Assembly (NCBI GenBank): GCA_964434385.1
Contig: CAYSUW010000004.1
Location: forward strand, 21,751 to 85,750
Origin: GCA-002700125 sp964434385
GTDB taxonomy: Bacteria > Chloroflexota > Dehalococcoidia > Lucifugimonadales > Lucifugimonadaceae
Direction: 5' to 3'
DNA length: 64,000 bases
The notes below the pieces were generated by a model. The model was not told where the DNA came from, did no database searches, and was given only the letters and a program-made list of their open reading frames with translations. Position numbers and translations under genes: made by a program. Positions 19,505 to 28,935 of the stretch are shown here, piece by piece (the stretch's first letter is position 1; every line of letters begins with the position of its first letter).

Positions 19505-20662
19505 TTAAGTTTTTTTTGTAGAGATTTCTGATTTTTCCAACATTTCTGTGGCTCTTTCAATCCAAGAGTACTTAAGAGATAAATTTTTTGCGTTTTCTTC
19601 TAATAAAGTTCTCAAATTATTGTCTTTTAAAACAATATCTATCGCTTTAGCCAACTCTTGGGGATCGTCAGGTTTTACTAAATATGCTGTCTCATGATGA
19701 ATTAAAACTTCTCTAATAGATGGAATATCTGATGCAATAATTGCTTTGCCTGCACCTAAATATTCAAATAACTTCATAGCAGATGTATATAAAGATGATT
19801 TTATAGTTTTTGCAGTAGAGGGAATAATCAACAGATTTGACATAAGAAGATATTTAGGAATAAATTTGGGATTTTTAAATCCCCAAAAATCAACATTATC
19901 AAGATTAAATTTTCTCCATTTTCTCCTATAAGATTCTATTTCTGATGGATAACCTCCTATAATCGTAAATTTAATATCTGGTAACAGAGCAGAAGCTTGA
20001 AGTAATGTATCTATGCCTTTATCAGGCAACAATGAACCACAATAAGTTACTCCTAGTGTTTCATCGTTTTTATTAAAATTAATTTTAAAATTCTCTAAAT
20101 CAAGTCCATCATGCAAAACATTAATTTTCTTAAACGGTAAAAGTAATGCTTTCTCCAGATCTCTTGCTAGGTTCTCTGTAACAGCAAAAAGCGAAGAATC
20201 TGATTCTATAGCTGATTTAAAAACTTTTAAAGATATTTTAGGAGGCAAATCATGAAATTCAAGAATCGTTTTCATTCCAAATTTTTGAAAAAACCAATAA
20301 GAAAATGGAGTATTATCCCTCATTACGCAAAAATTGGGTTTTTTAATCTTCGCAATTATCAAAGAAAGAACTCCCCACAAAATAGAATTTATAAATGAAA
20401 AAGTTCTAAATAAAAAACCAGGTAAAAATCGTCTTAAGAGATAGCTGTCAAAAAATAAAATACGAGATATAGAAACTTGATATTTTAAATTATAATAATC
20501 ACTTACATTATATCTATGTTCTTTGTTTGACTGATACCTCCAGGGATGAATAACATTGACATCAAAACCCAGCTTTGAAAATGCTTCACACATTCGAATA
20601 ATCTGAATACCATGAGCTTTTTCTGTCGGTAATCTTGCATTTGTGATGTAAACTACTTTCAA
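19505..20662 (-). CDS. Family 4 glycosyltransferase
   Basis: A GT-B glycosyltransferase of 385 residues. The N-terminus (VVYITNARLPTEKAHGIQ) and C-terminal YCGSLLPDKGIDTLL and KLFEYLGAGKAIIAS segments are typical of GT4. The TTG at 20662 is the start; no ATG lies upstream in the gap, and no clear Shine-Dalgarno sequence is visible. It is the first gene of the minus-strand transferase run and diverges from neuB. Confidence 0.88.
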   Translation of the reverse strand: MKVVYITNARLPTEKAHGIQIIRMCEAFSKLGFDVNVIHPWRYQSNKEHRYNVSDYYNLKYQVSISRILFFDSYLLRRFLPGFLFRTFSFINSILWGVLSLIIAKIKKPNFCVMRDNTPFSYWFFQKFGMKTILEFHDLPPKISLKVFKSAIESDSSLFAVTENLARDLEKALLLPFKKINVLHDGLDLENFKINFNKNDETLGVTYCGSLLPDKGIDTLLQASALLPDIKFTIIGGYPSEIESYRRKWRKFNLDNVDFWGFKNPKFIPKYLLMSNLLIIPSTAKTIKSSLYTSAMKLFEYLGAGKAIIASDIPSIREVLIHHETAYLVKPDDPQELAKAIDIVLKDNNLRTLLEENAKNLSLKYSWIERATEMLEKSEISTKKT

Positions 20663-20724
20663 TATAACAACTCAATCAACTAAAATATATTTATAAACTC
20701 TTATTCTAAATATATAGTTACATT

Positions 20725-21774
20725 ATGCCTAGAGAGATAAATTTAGATAACCAAATAATAAATGACAATTCAAATTGTTTTGTAATTGCTGAAATAGGTA
20801 ATAATCATCAAGGTGAATTAGAAAATGCCAAGAAATTAATCACTTTGGCAAAACAAAGTGGGGTATCTGCTGTTAAATTTCAAAAGAGAGATAATGTAAA
20901 TCTTTTTACTGAAGAAATGTTCAACTCTCCATACACAGGGCCACAAAGTTTTGGTCCTACTTATGGAGAACACAGAATGAAACTCGAATTAAGTGAAAAT
21001 GATTTTAAAGAATTGATTCAATACTCAAAAAAAGAAAAGATAACTTTCTTTGCAACACCTTTCGATATTAAGAGCGCAGAATTTCTTCATAAACTAGGAA
21101 CTCCAGCTTTTAAAATTGCCTCATTAGATCTGAATAATCTTAGTCTACTTAAAACTGTAGCTGAATTTAATCTTCCTACAATTATTAGTACTGGAGCTAC
21201 TACGCTAGATCAAGTTAAAAGAACTTATGACGTTGTTTCAGGTATAAACAATCAAATTGCTATTATGCAATGTACTTCAGAATATCCAGCGAAATCTATT
21301 CACATTAATTTGAATGTTATAAAAAAATACAGACAAGAGTTTCCAAATGCAATTATAGGTTACTCAGGACATGATTTTGGAACTTCTATACCTATAGCAG
21401 CTTTCTCAATGGGTGCTAGGATAATAGAAAAACATTTTACAAATGATAAAACCTTAAAAGGTACAGACCATCAATTTTCTTTGACACCAAACGAAATGGC
21501 CTCTCTAATAAAAGAGTTACATGAAGTAAAATTATCTTTAGGAGATGGAGAAAAAATTATTTATCCTGAAGAACAATTATCAAAATTCAAAATGGGGAAA
21601 AAACTTGTGGCTTCTAAAAAATTAAATATGGGGCATATCATTCAAGAAAATGATATATCAATTAAATCTCCTGGTGATGGAATCTCCCCATTTGAAATAG
21701 ACACTATATTAGGGAAAACAATAAAAAAAAGTTTAAACAAAGATTCTTCTTTCACTATTGAGCACCTGGAGTAA
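20725..21774 (+). CDS. neuB: N-acetylneuraminate synthase family protein (NeuB-like)
   Basis: NeuB-family enzymes condense phosphoenolpyruvate with a hexose-type aldehyde to form a 2-keto-3-deoxy nonulosonate. The 349-residue protein has GNNHQG near 25, the VKFQKRD strand near 50, FFATPFD near 112, QCTSEYP near 185, and a GYSGHD metal/substrate motif near 213. A C-terminal antifreeze-like SAF domain (from KKLVASKKL near 290) is complete. It starts the CMP-sugar module. The genes that usually make the hexosamine acceptor (NeuC, LegB/C) are not in the window, so the exact sugar is open. Confidence 0.92.
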   Translation: MPREINLDNQIINDNSNCFVIAEIGNNHQGELENAKKLITLAKQSGVSAVKFQKRDNVNLFTEEMFNSPYTGPQSFGPTYGEHRMKLELSENDFKELIQYSKKEKITFFATPFDIKSAEFLHKLGTPAFKIASLDLNNLSLLKTVAEFNLPTIISTGATTLDQVKRTYDVVSGINNQIAIMQCTSEYPAKSIHINLNVIKKYRQEFPNAIIGYSGHDFGTSIPIAAFSMGARIIEKHFTNDKTLKGTDHQFSLTPNEMASLIKELHEVKLSLGDGEKIIYPEEQLSKFKMGKKLVASKKLNMGHIIQENDISIKSPGDGISPFEIDTILGKTIKKSLNKDSSFTIEHLE

Positions 21775-21775
21775 A

Positions 21776-22288
21776 ATGTCTCTAAAGTCAAAACAATTAG
21801 ATCAAGAAACATCACTAATTTTCAATAAAATTAAATTTATAGCTTTTGATTTTGATGGGGTGTTCACCGACAACAATGTATATGTTGCTCAAGACGGGAA
21901 AGAAATGGTTAAATGCTCAAAATACGATGGGATTGGATTAAAGAACCTAGAAACTAAAGGAATAGGGAAAATTGTTATATCTTCTGAAAAAAACCCTTTG
22001 GTAAGAGCTAGATGTAAGAAAATAGGTATTGAATGTTATGATTCAGTGCAAAATAAATTTTCAGTGCTTCAAGAATTAATTAAAAATCAAAATTTAAATT
22101 TTTCTCAAGTAGCATTTATGGGGAATGACATTAATGACTTAGAATGCCTTTCAGAAGTAGGGCTTCCAATTGTTGTAAAAGATTGCCATCCCAAATTACT
22201 TAAATTAGCTAGATATGTCACTAAAACTTTAGGGGGTTATGGTGCTGTAAGAGAAGTGTGTGACCATCTAACAAGTCAATTAGGTTAA
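21776..22288 (+). CDS. KdsC-type HAD phosphatase
   Basis: A 170-residue C0-type HAD phosphatase related to KDO-8-phosphate phosphatase and to the C-terminal domain of CMP-sialate synthetases. The nucleophile motif FDFDGVFTD, the SSEKNP motif II, GNDINDLEC motif IV and the C-terminal GGYGAVREVC tail are all present. The ATG at 21776, after GGAG and one base past the neuB stop, is a better start than a TTG at 21758. It would remove the phosphate from the NeuB product if that product is phosphorylated. Tight coupling to neuB supports a shared pathway. Confidence 0.9.
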   Translation: MSLKSKQLDQETSLIFNKIKFIAFDFDGVFTDNNVYVAQDGKEMVKCSKYDGIGLKNLETKGIGKIVISSEKNPLVRARCKKIGIECYDSVQNKFSVLQELIKNQNLNFSQVAFMGNDINDLECLSEVGLPIVVKDCHPKLLKLARYVTKTLGGYGAVREVCDHLTSQLG

Positions 22289-22290
22289 TC

Positions 22291-23106
22291 ATGAAAAAAG
22301 ATTACTTTGAAATAGAAAATGATGTGATAATCATTACAGGAGGAAGTGGCAAATTAGGTTCCATATATTCTAATTATTTAGCATATAGAGGAGCAAATAT
22401 TTTTAGTTTTGATATTAAAGGAAATCCAAATTCACATGGTGAATTTGGAAAAGATATTAAAAATCCTAAAATAGAATATCTAGAAGTAGATATCACCCAA
22501 AAATCATCTGTAGAGTCTGGATTAGATAGAATTATTAATCAAGGATTTCAACCTACTGGACTAATAAATAACGCTGCTCTAGATTCATCTCCTAATATTA
22601 ATAGCCAAGACACAGGACCACTAGAAACATTGCCTATAGAGTCCTGGGAAGAAGTTTTAGATGTCAATTTAAAAGGAACATTTATTGTATCTCAAATAAT
22701 AGGTTCTCATATGGCAAAAAATCAGAAAGGAACAATAATAAATATTAATTCTCATTATGGCCTAGTTTCTCCTGATCAAAGAATCTATGATTACACTAAA
22801 GAATCAGGTATGAAATTCAATAAACCAATTGCTTATTCGGTTTCTAAATCAGGGATAATAAACCTCACTAGATATTTAGCAACATATTGGGCAGAAAAAA
22901 ATATCAGAGTGAACACATTAACTTTAGGAGGGGTATATTCCGAACAAGATCCTAGATTCGTTGAAGAATACTCAAAAAGGGTTCCTCTAGGAAGAATGGC
23001 AAAAGGAGAAGAATATTGTGGTCCTATACTATTTTTAATTAGTGATGCTTCGTCTTATATGACTGGATCTAATCTAATTATTGATGGAGGTTGGACAGCC
23101 TGGTAA
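22291..23106 (+). CDS. Short-chain dehydrogenase/reductase (PtmA-like)
   Basis: A classical SDR of 271 residues. The cofactor motif TGGSGKLG lies near residue 16, NNAAL near 92, a catalytic Ser in INSHYG near 150, and Tyr-x-x-x-Lys as YSVSK near 175. The C-terminal GWTAW end and the DPRF segment resemble SDRs that occur in flagellin/legionaminate sugar clusters (PtmA). It begins two bases after the phosphatase gene and lies between it and the CMP-sugar synthetase gene, so it probably oxidises or reduces a sugar intermediate. The substrate is not known. Confidence 0.85.
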   Translation: MKKDYFEIENDVIIITGGSGKLGSIYSNYLAYRGANIFSFDIKGNPNSHGEFGKDIKNPKIEYLEVDITQKSSVESGLDRIINQGFQPTGLINNAALDSSPNINSQDTGPLETLPIESWEEVLDVNLKGTFIVSQIIGSHMAKNQKGTIININSHYGLVSPDQRIYDYTKESGMKFNKPIAYSVSKSGIINLTRYLATYWAEKNIRVNTLTLGGVYSEQDPRFVEEYSKRVPLGRMAKGEEYCGPILFLISDASSYMTGSNLIIDGGWTAW

Positions 23107-23115
23107 TGGGGAAAT

Positions 23116-23880
23116 ATGTCTAAAGAAAGTAATAATATTATAGCTCTAATTCCAGCTAGATCTGGATCCAAAAGAATTAAAAATAAAAATATTAAACTAT
23201 TGAATGGGCATCCTTTAATAGCTTATTCTATTCAATCTGCTATAAAGAGTGAGGTTTTTGATGATGTGATAGTTTCGACAGATTCTGAAGAAATAAAAAG
23301 AATTTCAGAATATTATGGAGCTTCTGTCCCGTTCTTAAGACCTTCTCGTTATGCAACAGATACATCTCCAGACATAGAGTTTGTTAAGCATGCATTAGAT
23401 GAATTGTCTAAATCGAATCAAACCTATTCTCAATTTAGTATATTAAGGCCTACAAGCCCTTTCAGGAAACCAGACACTATAAAACGAGCTTTTAAATTAT
23501 TCTTAAATTCGAAATCAGATTCATTGAGAGCTGTTGAAAAATGTTTGCAGCATCCTTGTAAAATGTGGACTCTAGAAAATGGTTTTATCAAACCGTTTGT
23601 AAATCTTAAGATTTCTGGCCCACATAATCAGCCATTACACAGTTCTCAATATCCTTCTTTACCTGAAGTATTTATACAAAATGCTAGCTTAGAGATGGCA
23701 AACTCTTATGTAGTTTTTGAACAAAACAATATATCTGGTTCCAAAATCATTCCATTTTTTACAGAAAAAGATGAAGGAATTGATGTAAATGTAGAAGAAG
23801 ATTGGCTCAAAGCTGAAATATTATTAAAATCAGAAAAAGCTATATTGCCAAAAATTAATAAACCCCCATTGAATTCTTGA
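23116..23880 (+). CDS. neuA: CMP-nonulosonate (acylneuraminate) cytidylyltransferase
   Basis: A 254-residue nucleotidyltransferase. The N-terminal ALIPARSGSKRI motif is the CMP-sialate synthetase signature, followed by KNIKLLNGHPLIAYSI, VSTDSEE near 55 and LRPTSPFR near 110. It activates the keto-acid sugar with CTP for transfer. GGGGAAAT lies just upstream of the ATG. Together with NeuB and the HAD phosphatase it completes a 3-deoxy-ulosonate activation module, though which acid sugar is made cannot be read from the sequence. Confidence 0.9.
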   Translation: MSKESNNIIALIPARSGSKRIKNKNIKLLNGHPLIAYSIQSAIKSEVFDDVIVSTDSEEIKRISEYYGASVPFLRPSRYATDTSPDIEFVKHALDELSKSNQTYSQFSILRPTSPFRKPDTIKRAFKLFLNSKSDSLRAVEKCLQHPCKMWTLENGFIKPFVNLKISGPHNQPLHSSQYPSLPEVFIQNASLEMANSYVVFEQNNISGSKIIPFFTEKDEGIDVNVEEDWLKAEILLKSEKAILPKINKPPLNS

Positions 23881-23881
23881 A

Positions 23882-25798
23882 ATGACCTTAAATTTTGTGC
23901 CCTTTGAAATATTCAATAACCTTTTAAAAGAGGAAATTCAACCCGAAATTAAATCCGAGTTACTCTCTAATTTATGTAGAATCAATATCCTTTATATGAT
24001 TAATAAAGCAGGATCAGGTCATATTGGCTCTTCATTCAGTTCAGTAGATTTAATGTCATGGATTTTTCTACAATATGTTTTAAATAACGATTCAACTCGA
24101 AATTATTTTTTCTCTTCTAAAGGTCATGATGCCCCTGCAATGTATTCAGTAATGGCTTCTCTTGGATTAATAGATTTTAAATTGATTCATAAATTCAGAA
24201 AAATTGATGGTCTTCCAGGGCACCCTGATATTAGTACACCCAATGTGATAACTAATACTGGTTCTTTAGGTATGGGAATCTCAAAAGCTAAAGGGATAAT
24301 TAAAGCTAACAGGCTAAAAAATATAGCTTGTAGAGTTTTTGTAATGACTGGAGATGGAGAATTACAAGAAGGACAATTCTGGGAATCATTAATGAGAGTA
24401 AAACAAGAAAAATTATTTGAATTGATAATTGTCGTAGACAATAATAAATTTCAATCTGATCGAACAGTTGAATCAACAAGTAACTTAGGTAAGTTAGAAC
24501 AGAAATTTGTTTCCTTTGGAATTAACACAATTAAAGTTAACGGAAATAATGTTTTTGATTTTTCTAAATCTATAGAAGAATTAATTAATAACAATCAACC
24601 TTCTGCTATTATCGCAGATACTGTAAAAGGTAATGGTGTATCTCAACTAGAAGCAAATAATATGAAACCTGGAGAGTTCTATAAATTTCATAGTGGTTCA
24701 ATAACAGATGAACTATATAAAAAATGTATTAATGAACTTTCTTCCAAAATAAATCAAACTCTAAATATGAATTCAATTTCTTTAGAATTGAAACTTGAAA
24801 ACTATAATCAATCTAAATCTATAATATCTAATTCCGAAAAAAAGGAATCATTAATAAAGGAATACTCTGATTCATTATTAAAAGAAGCTAGAAAAAATAA
24901 TGAAATAATTGCCTTAGATGGAGATTTAATTTTAGACACAGGGTTAATACCATTTGAAAAAGAATTTCCAAACAGATTCTTTGAATGTGGAATTGCTGAA
25001 CAAGATATGGTTTCTCAAGCAGGCACTCTTGCTCTAGAAGGTTTCCTTCCTATAGTCCATTCATTTGCTAGTTTTTTAAGCACTAGGTCAAACGAACAAA
25101 TATATAATAACTCAACTGAAAATTCTAAAATTATTTATGTAGGTTCTTTAGCAGGTATTTTACCAGGAGGACCTGGCCATTCTCATCAATCTGTAAGAGA
25201 TATTGCCTCTTTATCTGGAATTCCAAATCTCAAAATCATTCAACCTAGTTGTCCTAAAGAAGTATCAATGATTTTAAATTCTTGCATTAATGATTTTAAA
25301 GATAGTTCCTACATTAGGCTTTCTTCAATTCCTGTAGAAATACCATTCTCTCTGCCTGAAAAATATAAAATAGAAAAAGGAAAAGGAACTACAATTGCTG
25401 AAGGACAAGATGTGATAGTTTTCGGTTATGGCCCGGTAATGTTAAATGAATTATTCAAAGCACGAACAGAACTAATGAAAACAGGAATAAAAATTAAAAT
25501 TATTAATTTACCTTGGCTCAATTATGTAGATTCTGGATGGTTAAAGAGCCAAATTAAAGGATTTAATTTCCTCTTTACTTTGGATGATCATTATGAAAGC
25601 GGCGGTCAAGGAGAAATGTTATTGTCAAATATTTCACAACAAGATGATAAATCTGATTTCCCAAAAATTTTCTCTAAAATTGGAATTAAAGAAGTTCCCA
25701 AATGTGGTTCTAATGAGGAAGTTTTAAAATATCATAAGCTTGATTCATTAAATTTAGCGAAAAGAATCAGAGATCAAATCCTGAATTATAAAAACTAA
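23882..25798 (+). CDS. Transketolase (full-length, in CMP-sugar module)
   Basis: A 638-residue TPP enzyme that contains both halves of transketolase. The N-terminal part has SGHIGSS near 45, SSKGHDAP near 80, GLPGHPD near 107 and the TPP-binding TGDGELQEGQ near 155. The pyrimidine-binding part has GIAEQDMVSQAGTLALEG near 365 and HSFASF near 388. It moves two-carbon units between sugar phosphates. It begins one base after the CMP-sugar synthetase stop, in the same transcript, so it may supply or shape an unusual sugar precursor; alternatively it is the cell's general transketolase placed here. Its stop overlaps the next gene's by 4 bases (CTAA). Confidence 0.88.
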   Translation: MTLNFVPFEIFNNLLKEEIQPEIKSELLSNLCRINILYMINKAGSGHIGSSFSSVDLMSWIFLQYVLNNDSTRNYFFSSKGHDAPAMYSVMASLGLIDFKLIHKFRKIDGLPGHPDISTPNVITNTGSLGMGISKAKGIIKANRLKNIACRVFVMTGDGELQEGQFWESLMRVKQEKLFELIIVVDNNKFQSDRTVESTSNLGKLEQKFVSFGINTIKVNGNNVFDFSKSIEELINNNQPSAIIADTVKGNGVSQLEANNMKPGEFYKFHSGSITDELYKKCINELSSKINQTLNMNSISLELKLENYNQSKSIISNSEKKESLIKEYSDSLLKEARKNNEIIALDGDLILDTGLIPFEKEFPNRFFECGIAEQDMVSQAGTLALEGFLPIVHSFASFLSTRSNEQIYNNSTENSKIIYVGSLAGILPGGPGHSHQSVRDIASLSGIPNLKIIQPSCPKEVSMILNSCINDFKDSSYIRLSSIPVEIPFSLPEKYKIEKGKGTTIAEGQDVIVFGYGPVMLNELFKARTELMKTGIKIKIINLPWLNYVDSGWLKSQIKGFNFLFTLDDHYESGGQGEMLLSNISQQDDKSDFPKIFSKIGIKEVPKCGSNEEVLKYHKLDSLNLAKRIRDQILNYKN

Positions 25799-26988
25799 GA
25801 ATTAATATTTAGCGAATGAATTAGTTTCTGGACGGCTTGACGCACAGGACTTTTAACATAATTTAAAATTTTTGTTTTGAATGCAAAAATCACTAATTCA
25901 GAATGCCAGTCAAATGAAATCTCCTTATCAAGAGCTCCTGATTCAAAAAGATAATTAATAATCTCATCAATTTCAGTTTCACTTAAACTTTCATAAAAAT
26001 ATCTAGCTAATTGACCTATTTGAAGTTCTTTTTTAAAAATTTTATCCCAAGATATTTGATAATTTGATAAATATTTAGATGACAAATCGTTAGCCACTAA
26101 ACCTTGTGACAAAATCTGAGATGCTAAATCCGCAGACCTCATGGCAAAAAATATCCCCCCTCCTGTAGTAGGTTTTACTTGACCAACAACATCTCCTATT
26201 CCAACTATTCTATCTGAATAGATCTTTGAGGATGGAGATACAGGAATACCCCAAACATCAATATCATCAAAATAATTTAATCTATCAAAACGACTTTTCA
26301 AACTATCGCTAAAATGTTCAAATATTTGTTTAGGATTTTCTTTACCTAGAATCCCTAAATATGAATGATTATGATCTAGGGGAACCATCCATCCAAAAAA
26401 ACCTTTAGGCAAACTATGACCTGTGAAAACATTCACTTCGTCTCCTAAATTATGTTTCAATTTTATCTGAGCTCCAAAAATTTTTGCCTTTGGAGAATCT
26501 AATCCTGCCATTTTGGATAATTTAGTACCAAAGCCACTAGCTAGCACTAAAGATTTAGATCTATATTTTTCTGTATTTCCATTATATTTAACTTTCACTT
26601 CAACAAATTTTGATTTAACTTCAATTTTTTCTACTACTCTTCCTAATTTTAATTTTGTATTAAATTCAGTTGACTTTAAGGCAATTGATTTAATAAAACT
26701 CTCTCTATCAATTATTAATGCTTGAGGATTATTTCTCTTAATTTTTATAAATTTCCCTGACGGAGAAAATATACTGGCAGAATAAGCTTTTCTATAAATA
26801 AATTTATTCACGTCAGGATAATGATTTTCAAATTCTGCACTCACAATACCAGTACATAACTTATCTCCAATTCTCTCTCGATAATCTAATATTATGACTG
26901 AATGTCCTTTAGAACTGAGGTTATAAGCACATTGACTACCTGCTGGGCCAGCCCCTACAACTATGGTATCAACAATTGATTCGTTCAA
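25795..26988 (-). CDS. Geranylgeranyl reductase family FAD-dependent oxidoreductase
   Basis: A 397-residue flavoprotein with the N-terminal Rossmann motif VVGAGPAGSQCAY, the GDKLCTG segment near 41-47 that is typical of the geranylgeranyl reductase family, and VGIGDVVGQVKPTTGGG near 275, the second FAD-contact region. Family members hydrogenate isoprenoid chains of quinones, carotenoids, chlorophyll or lipids. TTG at 26988 is the start, with GGGGAA close upstream. It stands alone between two plus-strand operons, so its substrate is not indicated by context. Confidence 0.87.
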   Translation of the reverse strand: MNESIVDTIVVGAGPAGSQCAYNLSSKGHSVIILDYRERIGDKLCTGIVSAEFENHYPDVNKFIYRKAYSASIFSPSGKFIKIKRNNPQALIIDRESFIKSIALKSTEFNTKLKLGRVVEKIEVKSKFVEVKVKYNGNTEKYRSKSLVLASGFGTKLSKMAGLDSPKAKIFGAQIKLKHNLGDEVNVFTGHSLPKGFFGWMVPLDHNHSYLGILGKENPKQIFEHFSDSLKSRFDRLNYFDDIDVWGIPVSPSSKIYSDRIVGIGDVVGQVKPTTGGGIFFAMRSADLASQILSQGLVANDLSSKYLSNYQISWDKIFKKELQIGQLARYFYESLSETEIDEIINYLFESGALDKEISFDWHSELVIFAFKTKILNYVKSPVRQAVQKLIHSLNINS

Positions 26989-27044
26989 AATTCCCCTAGT
27001 TTAATCAATTAAAATTCACTTGTAGATTATTATAAGTATAAGTT

Positions 27045-27050
27045 TATAAT
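27045..27050 (+). promoter_or_regulatory. Candidate -10 element upstream of the trxB-thrB-lysC operon
   Basis: A TATAAT lies 28 bases before the ATG of the thioredoxin-reductase-like gene. The upstream TTGTAG at 27020 could be a poor -35 box but leaves a 19-base spacer. It lies in an 89-base divergent gap, the only likely promoter position for this operon. Confidence 0.4.
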
Positions 27051-27077
27051 CGATATGAAAGAAAAATAAAGAAACCT

Positions 27078-28010
27078 ATGAATAATATAAAGACAGATTT
27101 AAGTATAGTTGGACTAGGAGCTGCTAGTTATGCAGCAGCATTGTATTCAGTAAGGTATCAAATACCTACAATTATGATCGGTTCAGAATTTGGTGGAGAA
27201 ACTGCTACAGGCGGATTGATTGAAAATTATCCAGGAGTTCCAGAAATAGATGGTTATGATCTAATGTTGAATATGAAAGAACAAGTTGAGAAATATAACA
27301 TTAAAACTATCGACGAGAATGCATTAAACATAGAAAGAGAAAATAATGACTTTTTAATAAAATGTTCTGATTCCACAATTGTAAAAAGTAAATCAGTGAT
27401 TCTGGGTATAGGAAGAGAAAGAAGAAAATTAAATTTAAAAAATGAAGAAAATTTAGTAGGAAAAGGAGTATCTTATTGTTCTACTTGTGATGCACCTTTA
27501 TATAAAGATAAGGTTACAGCAGTAGTCGGAGGAGGTAACGCTGCAATAGAAGGAGCTCTGTTATTGAGTAGATACTCTACTAAAGTTTATCTAATTTATA
27601 GAGGAGAAAAAATATTTAGGCCTGAACCTGTCCTTCTTAAACACCTTGATGAATCTAAAAATATTACTGTGTTACTTAATACTAATGTTACTAAAATTAA
27701 CGGAAATGAAGAAACTGGTTTAAGTTCTATTGAAACTAAAAATGATATTCAAGAAGATGTAATCAAAATAGATGGGTTATTCATTGAAATAGGAGCTGAT
27801 CCAAGATTAGAAATTCCTCATCAGCTTGGATTAGAAATTAACAAATCAACTAATGAAGTTCATGTGAATAATCTAATGGAAACTAATTTAAAAGGAATTT
27901 TTGCTGCAGGAGATTTAACTGATGCTTCTGGTAACTTAAAACAAACTGTGACTGCTGCTGGACAAGGAGCAATATCAGCACTTTCAGCATATAATTATTT
28001 AAATCAATGA
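27078..28010 (+). CDS. trxB: Thioredoxin reductase-like pyridine nucleotide-disulfide oxidoreductase
   Basis: A 310-residue enzyme with two Rossmann motifs: an N-terminal FAD site (VGLGAASYAAA, a variant of the usual GSGPAG) and an NADPH site VVGGGNAAIEGA near 150. The redox pair is visible as YCSTCDAP near residues 133-140. The C-terminal GIFAAGDLTD motif near 273 contacts FAD. It transfers electrons from NADPH to thioredoxin or a similar protein. It is the first gene in an operon with thrB and lysC; the thrB start overlaps its stop by 4 bases (ATGA). Confidence 0.9.
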   Translation: MNNIKTDLSIVGLGAASYAAALYSVRYQIPTIMIGSEFGGETATGGLIENYPGVPEIDGYDLMLNMKEQVEKYNIKTIDENALNIERENNDFLIKCSDSTIVKSKSVILGIGRERRKLNLKNEENLVGKGVSYCSTCDAPLYKDKVTAVVGGGNAAIEGALLLSRYSTKVYLIYRGEKIFRPEPVLLKHLDESKNITVLLNTNVTKINGNEETGLSSIETKNDIQEDVIKIDGLFIEIGADPRLEIPHQLGLEINKSTNEVHVNNLMETNLKGIFAAGDLTDASGNLKQTVTAAGQGAISALSAYNYLNQ

Positions 28011-28933
28011 TAGACATGAAAGATAAAGAAATTGAAATTAATGTACCTGCAAGTAGTGGAAATATAGGATCAGGATTTGACTGTGTAGGAATTGCGGTAG
28101 ATATTTGGAATAAGATCACTTTAAAACAAGCTTTTAATTCAAAAGAAAAACTGAGAATTGAATATACTGGAGAAAAGTCTTTCAATAATATTCCCCAAGA
28201 AGAAGATTTAATAATTTTGTCCGCGAAAGAATTTCTCAAAAATGATCTTTCAGGAATCTCAATCAATTGTGAAGCAAATATTCCACTCTCTAGAGGTTTA
28301 GGGAGTAGTTCAGCTGCAATCGCAAGTGGTTTATTGATAGGATCAAACTTAAACAATGAACAAAAAAAATCAATTAGTGAACTAGTCGAATTAGGAATAA
28401 AATCAGAAGGTCATCCAGATAATATTGCCCCAACTATGCTTGGAGGATGTGTCATTTCAGTACAAAATAATTACGAATGGGTTTTTTCAAAAGTTCCAGT
28501 TCCTGAAGATTTGAATTTGATCATTTTTATGCCTGAATTAGAATTTGAAACAAAGAAATCCAGATCTATGTTAAACCCCAAAATAGAGAGGGAGAATGCT
28601 GTCTATAATATTGGAAGAGCAGCATTGTTAATCAATTGTCTAAATAATAAAGATTTTTCCCAATTGAAATATGCTACCCAAGATATGATCCATCAAGATA
28701 TAAGATTTGAAAATTTTAAAGAAATGAAATACTTATTGGAATCTGGGCTAGAAGCAGGAGCTTTATCAGGGTTTTTAGCAGGATCAGGCCCATCAATCAT
28801 ATTTTTTTCCCATGGGAGAGAAATGACAATAAAATATGAACTTCTAGAATGTGCTAGAAAACACAATATTAAGGGCAAAGTAATAATTACTAAGCCTACT
28901 AATAAAGGTGCACATCTTAAACTAATAAAATAA
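28007..28933 (+). CDS. thrB: Homoserine kinase (GHMP family)
   Basis: ThrB phosphorylates homoserine on the way to threonine. The 308-residue protein shows the GHMP phosphate-binding loop PLSRGLGSSSAA near residues 90-101, an N-terminal PASSGNIGSGFDCVG motif, and a C-terminal GFLAGSGPSI loop. The adjacent lysC supports this assignment over other GHMP kinases. Its ATG at 28007 overlaps the trxB stop; a second in-frame ATG at 28016 is also possible. Confidence 0.93.
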   Translation: MIDMKDKEIEINVPASSGNIGSGFDCVGIAVDIWNKITLKQAFNSKEKLRIEYTGEKSFNNIPQEEDLIILSAKEFLKNDLSGISINCEANIPLSRGLGSSSAAIASGLLIGSNLNNEQKKSISELVELGIKSEGHPDNIAPTMLGGCVISVQNNYEWVFSKVPVPEDLNLIIFMPELEFETKKSRSMLNPKIERENAVYNIGRAALLINCLNNKDFSQLKYATQDMIHQDIRFENFKEMKYLLESGLEAGALSGFLAGSGPSIIFFSHGREMTIKYELLECARKHNIKGKVIITKPTNKGAHLKLIK

Positions 28934-28935
28934 TC

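Noticed and set aside
20725..23880. Complete sialic acid pathway
   Set aside because: No NeuC-type epimerase or legionaminate/pseudaminate aminotransferase genes are present, so the sugar is not assigned.
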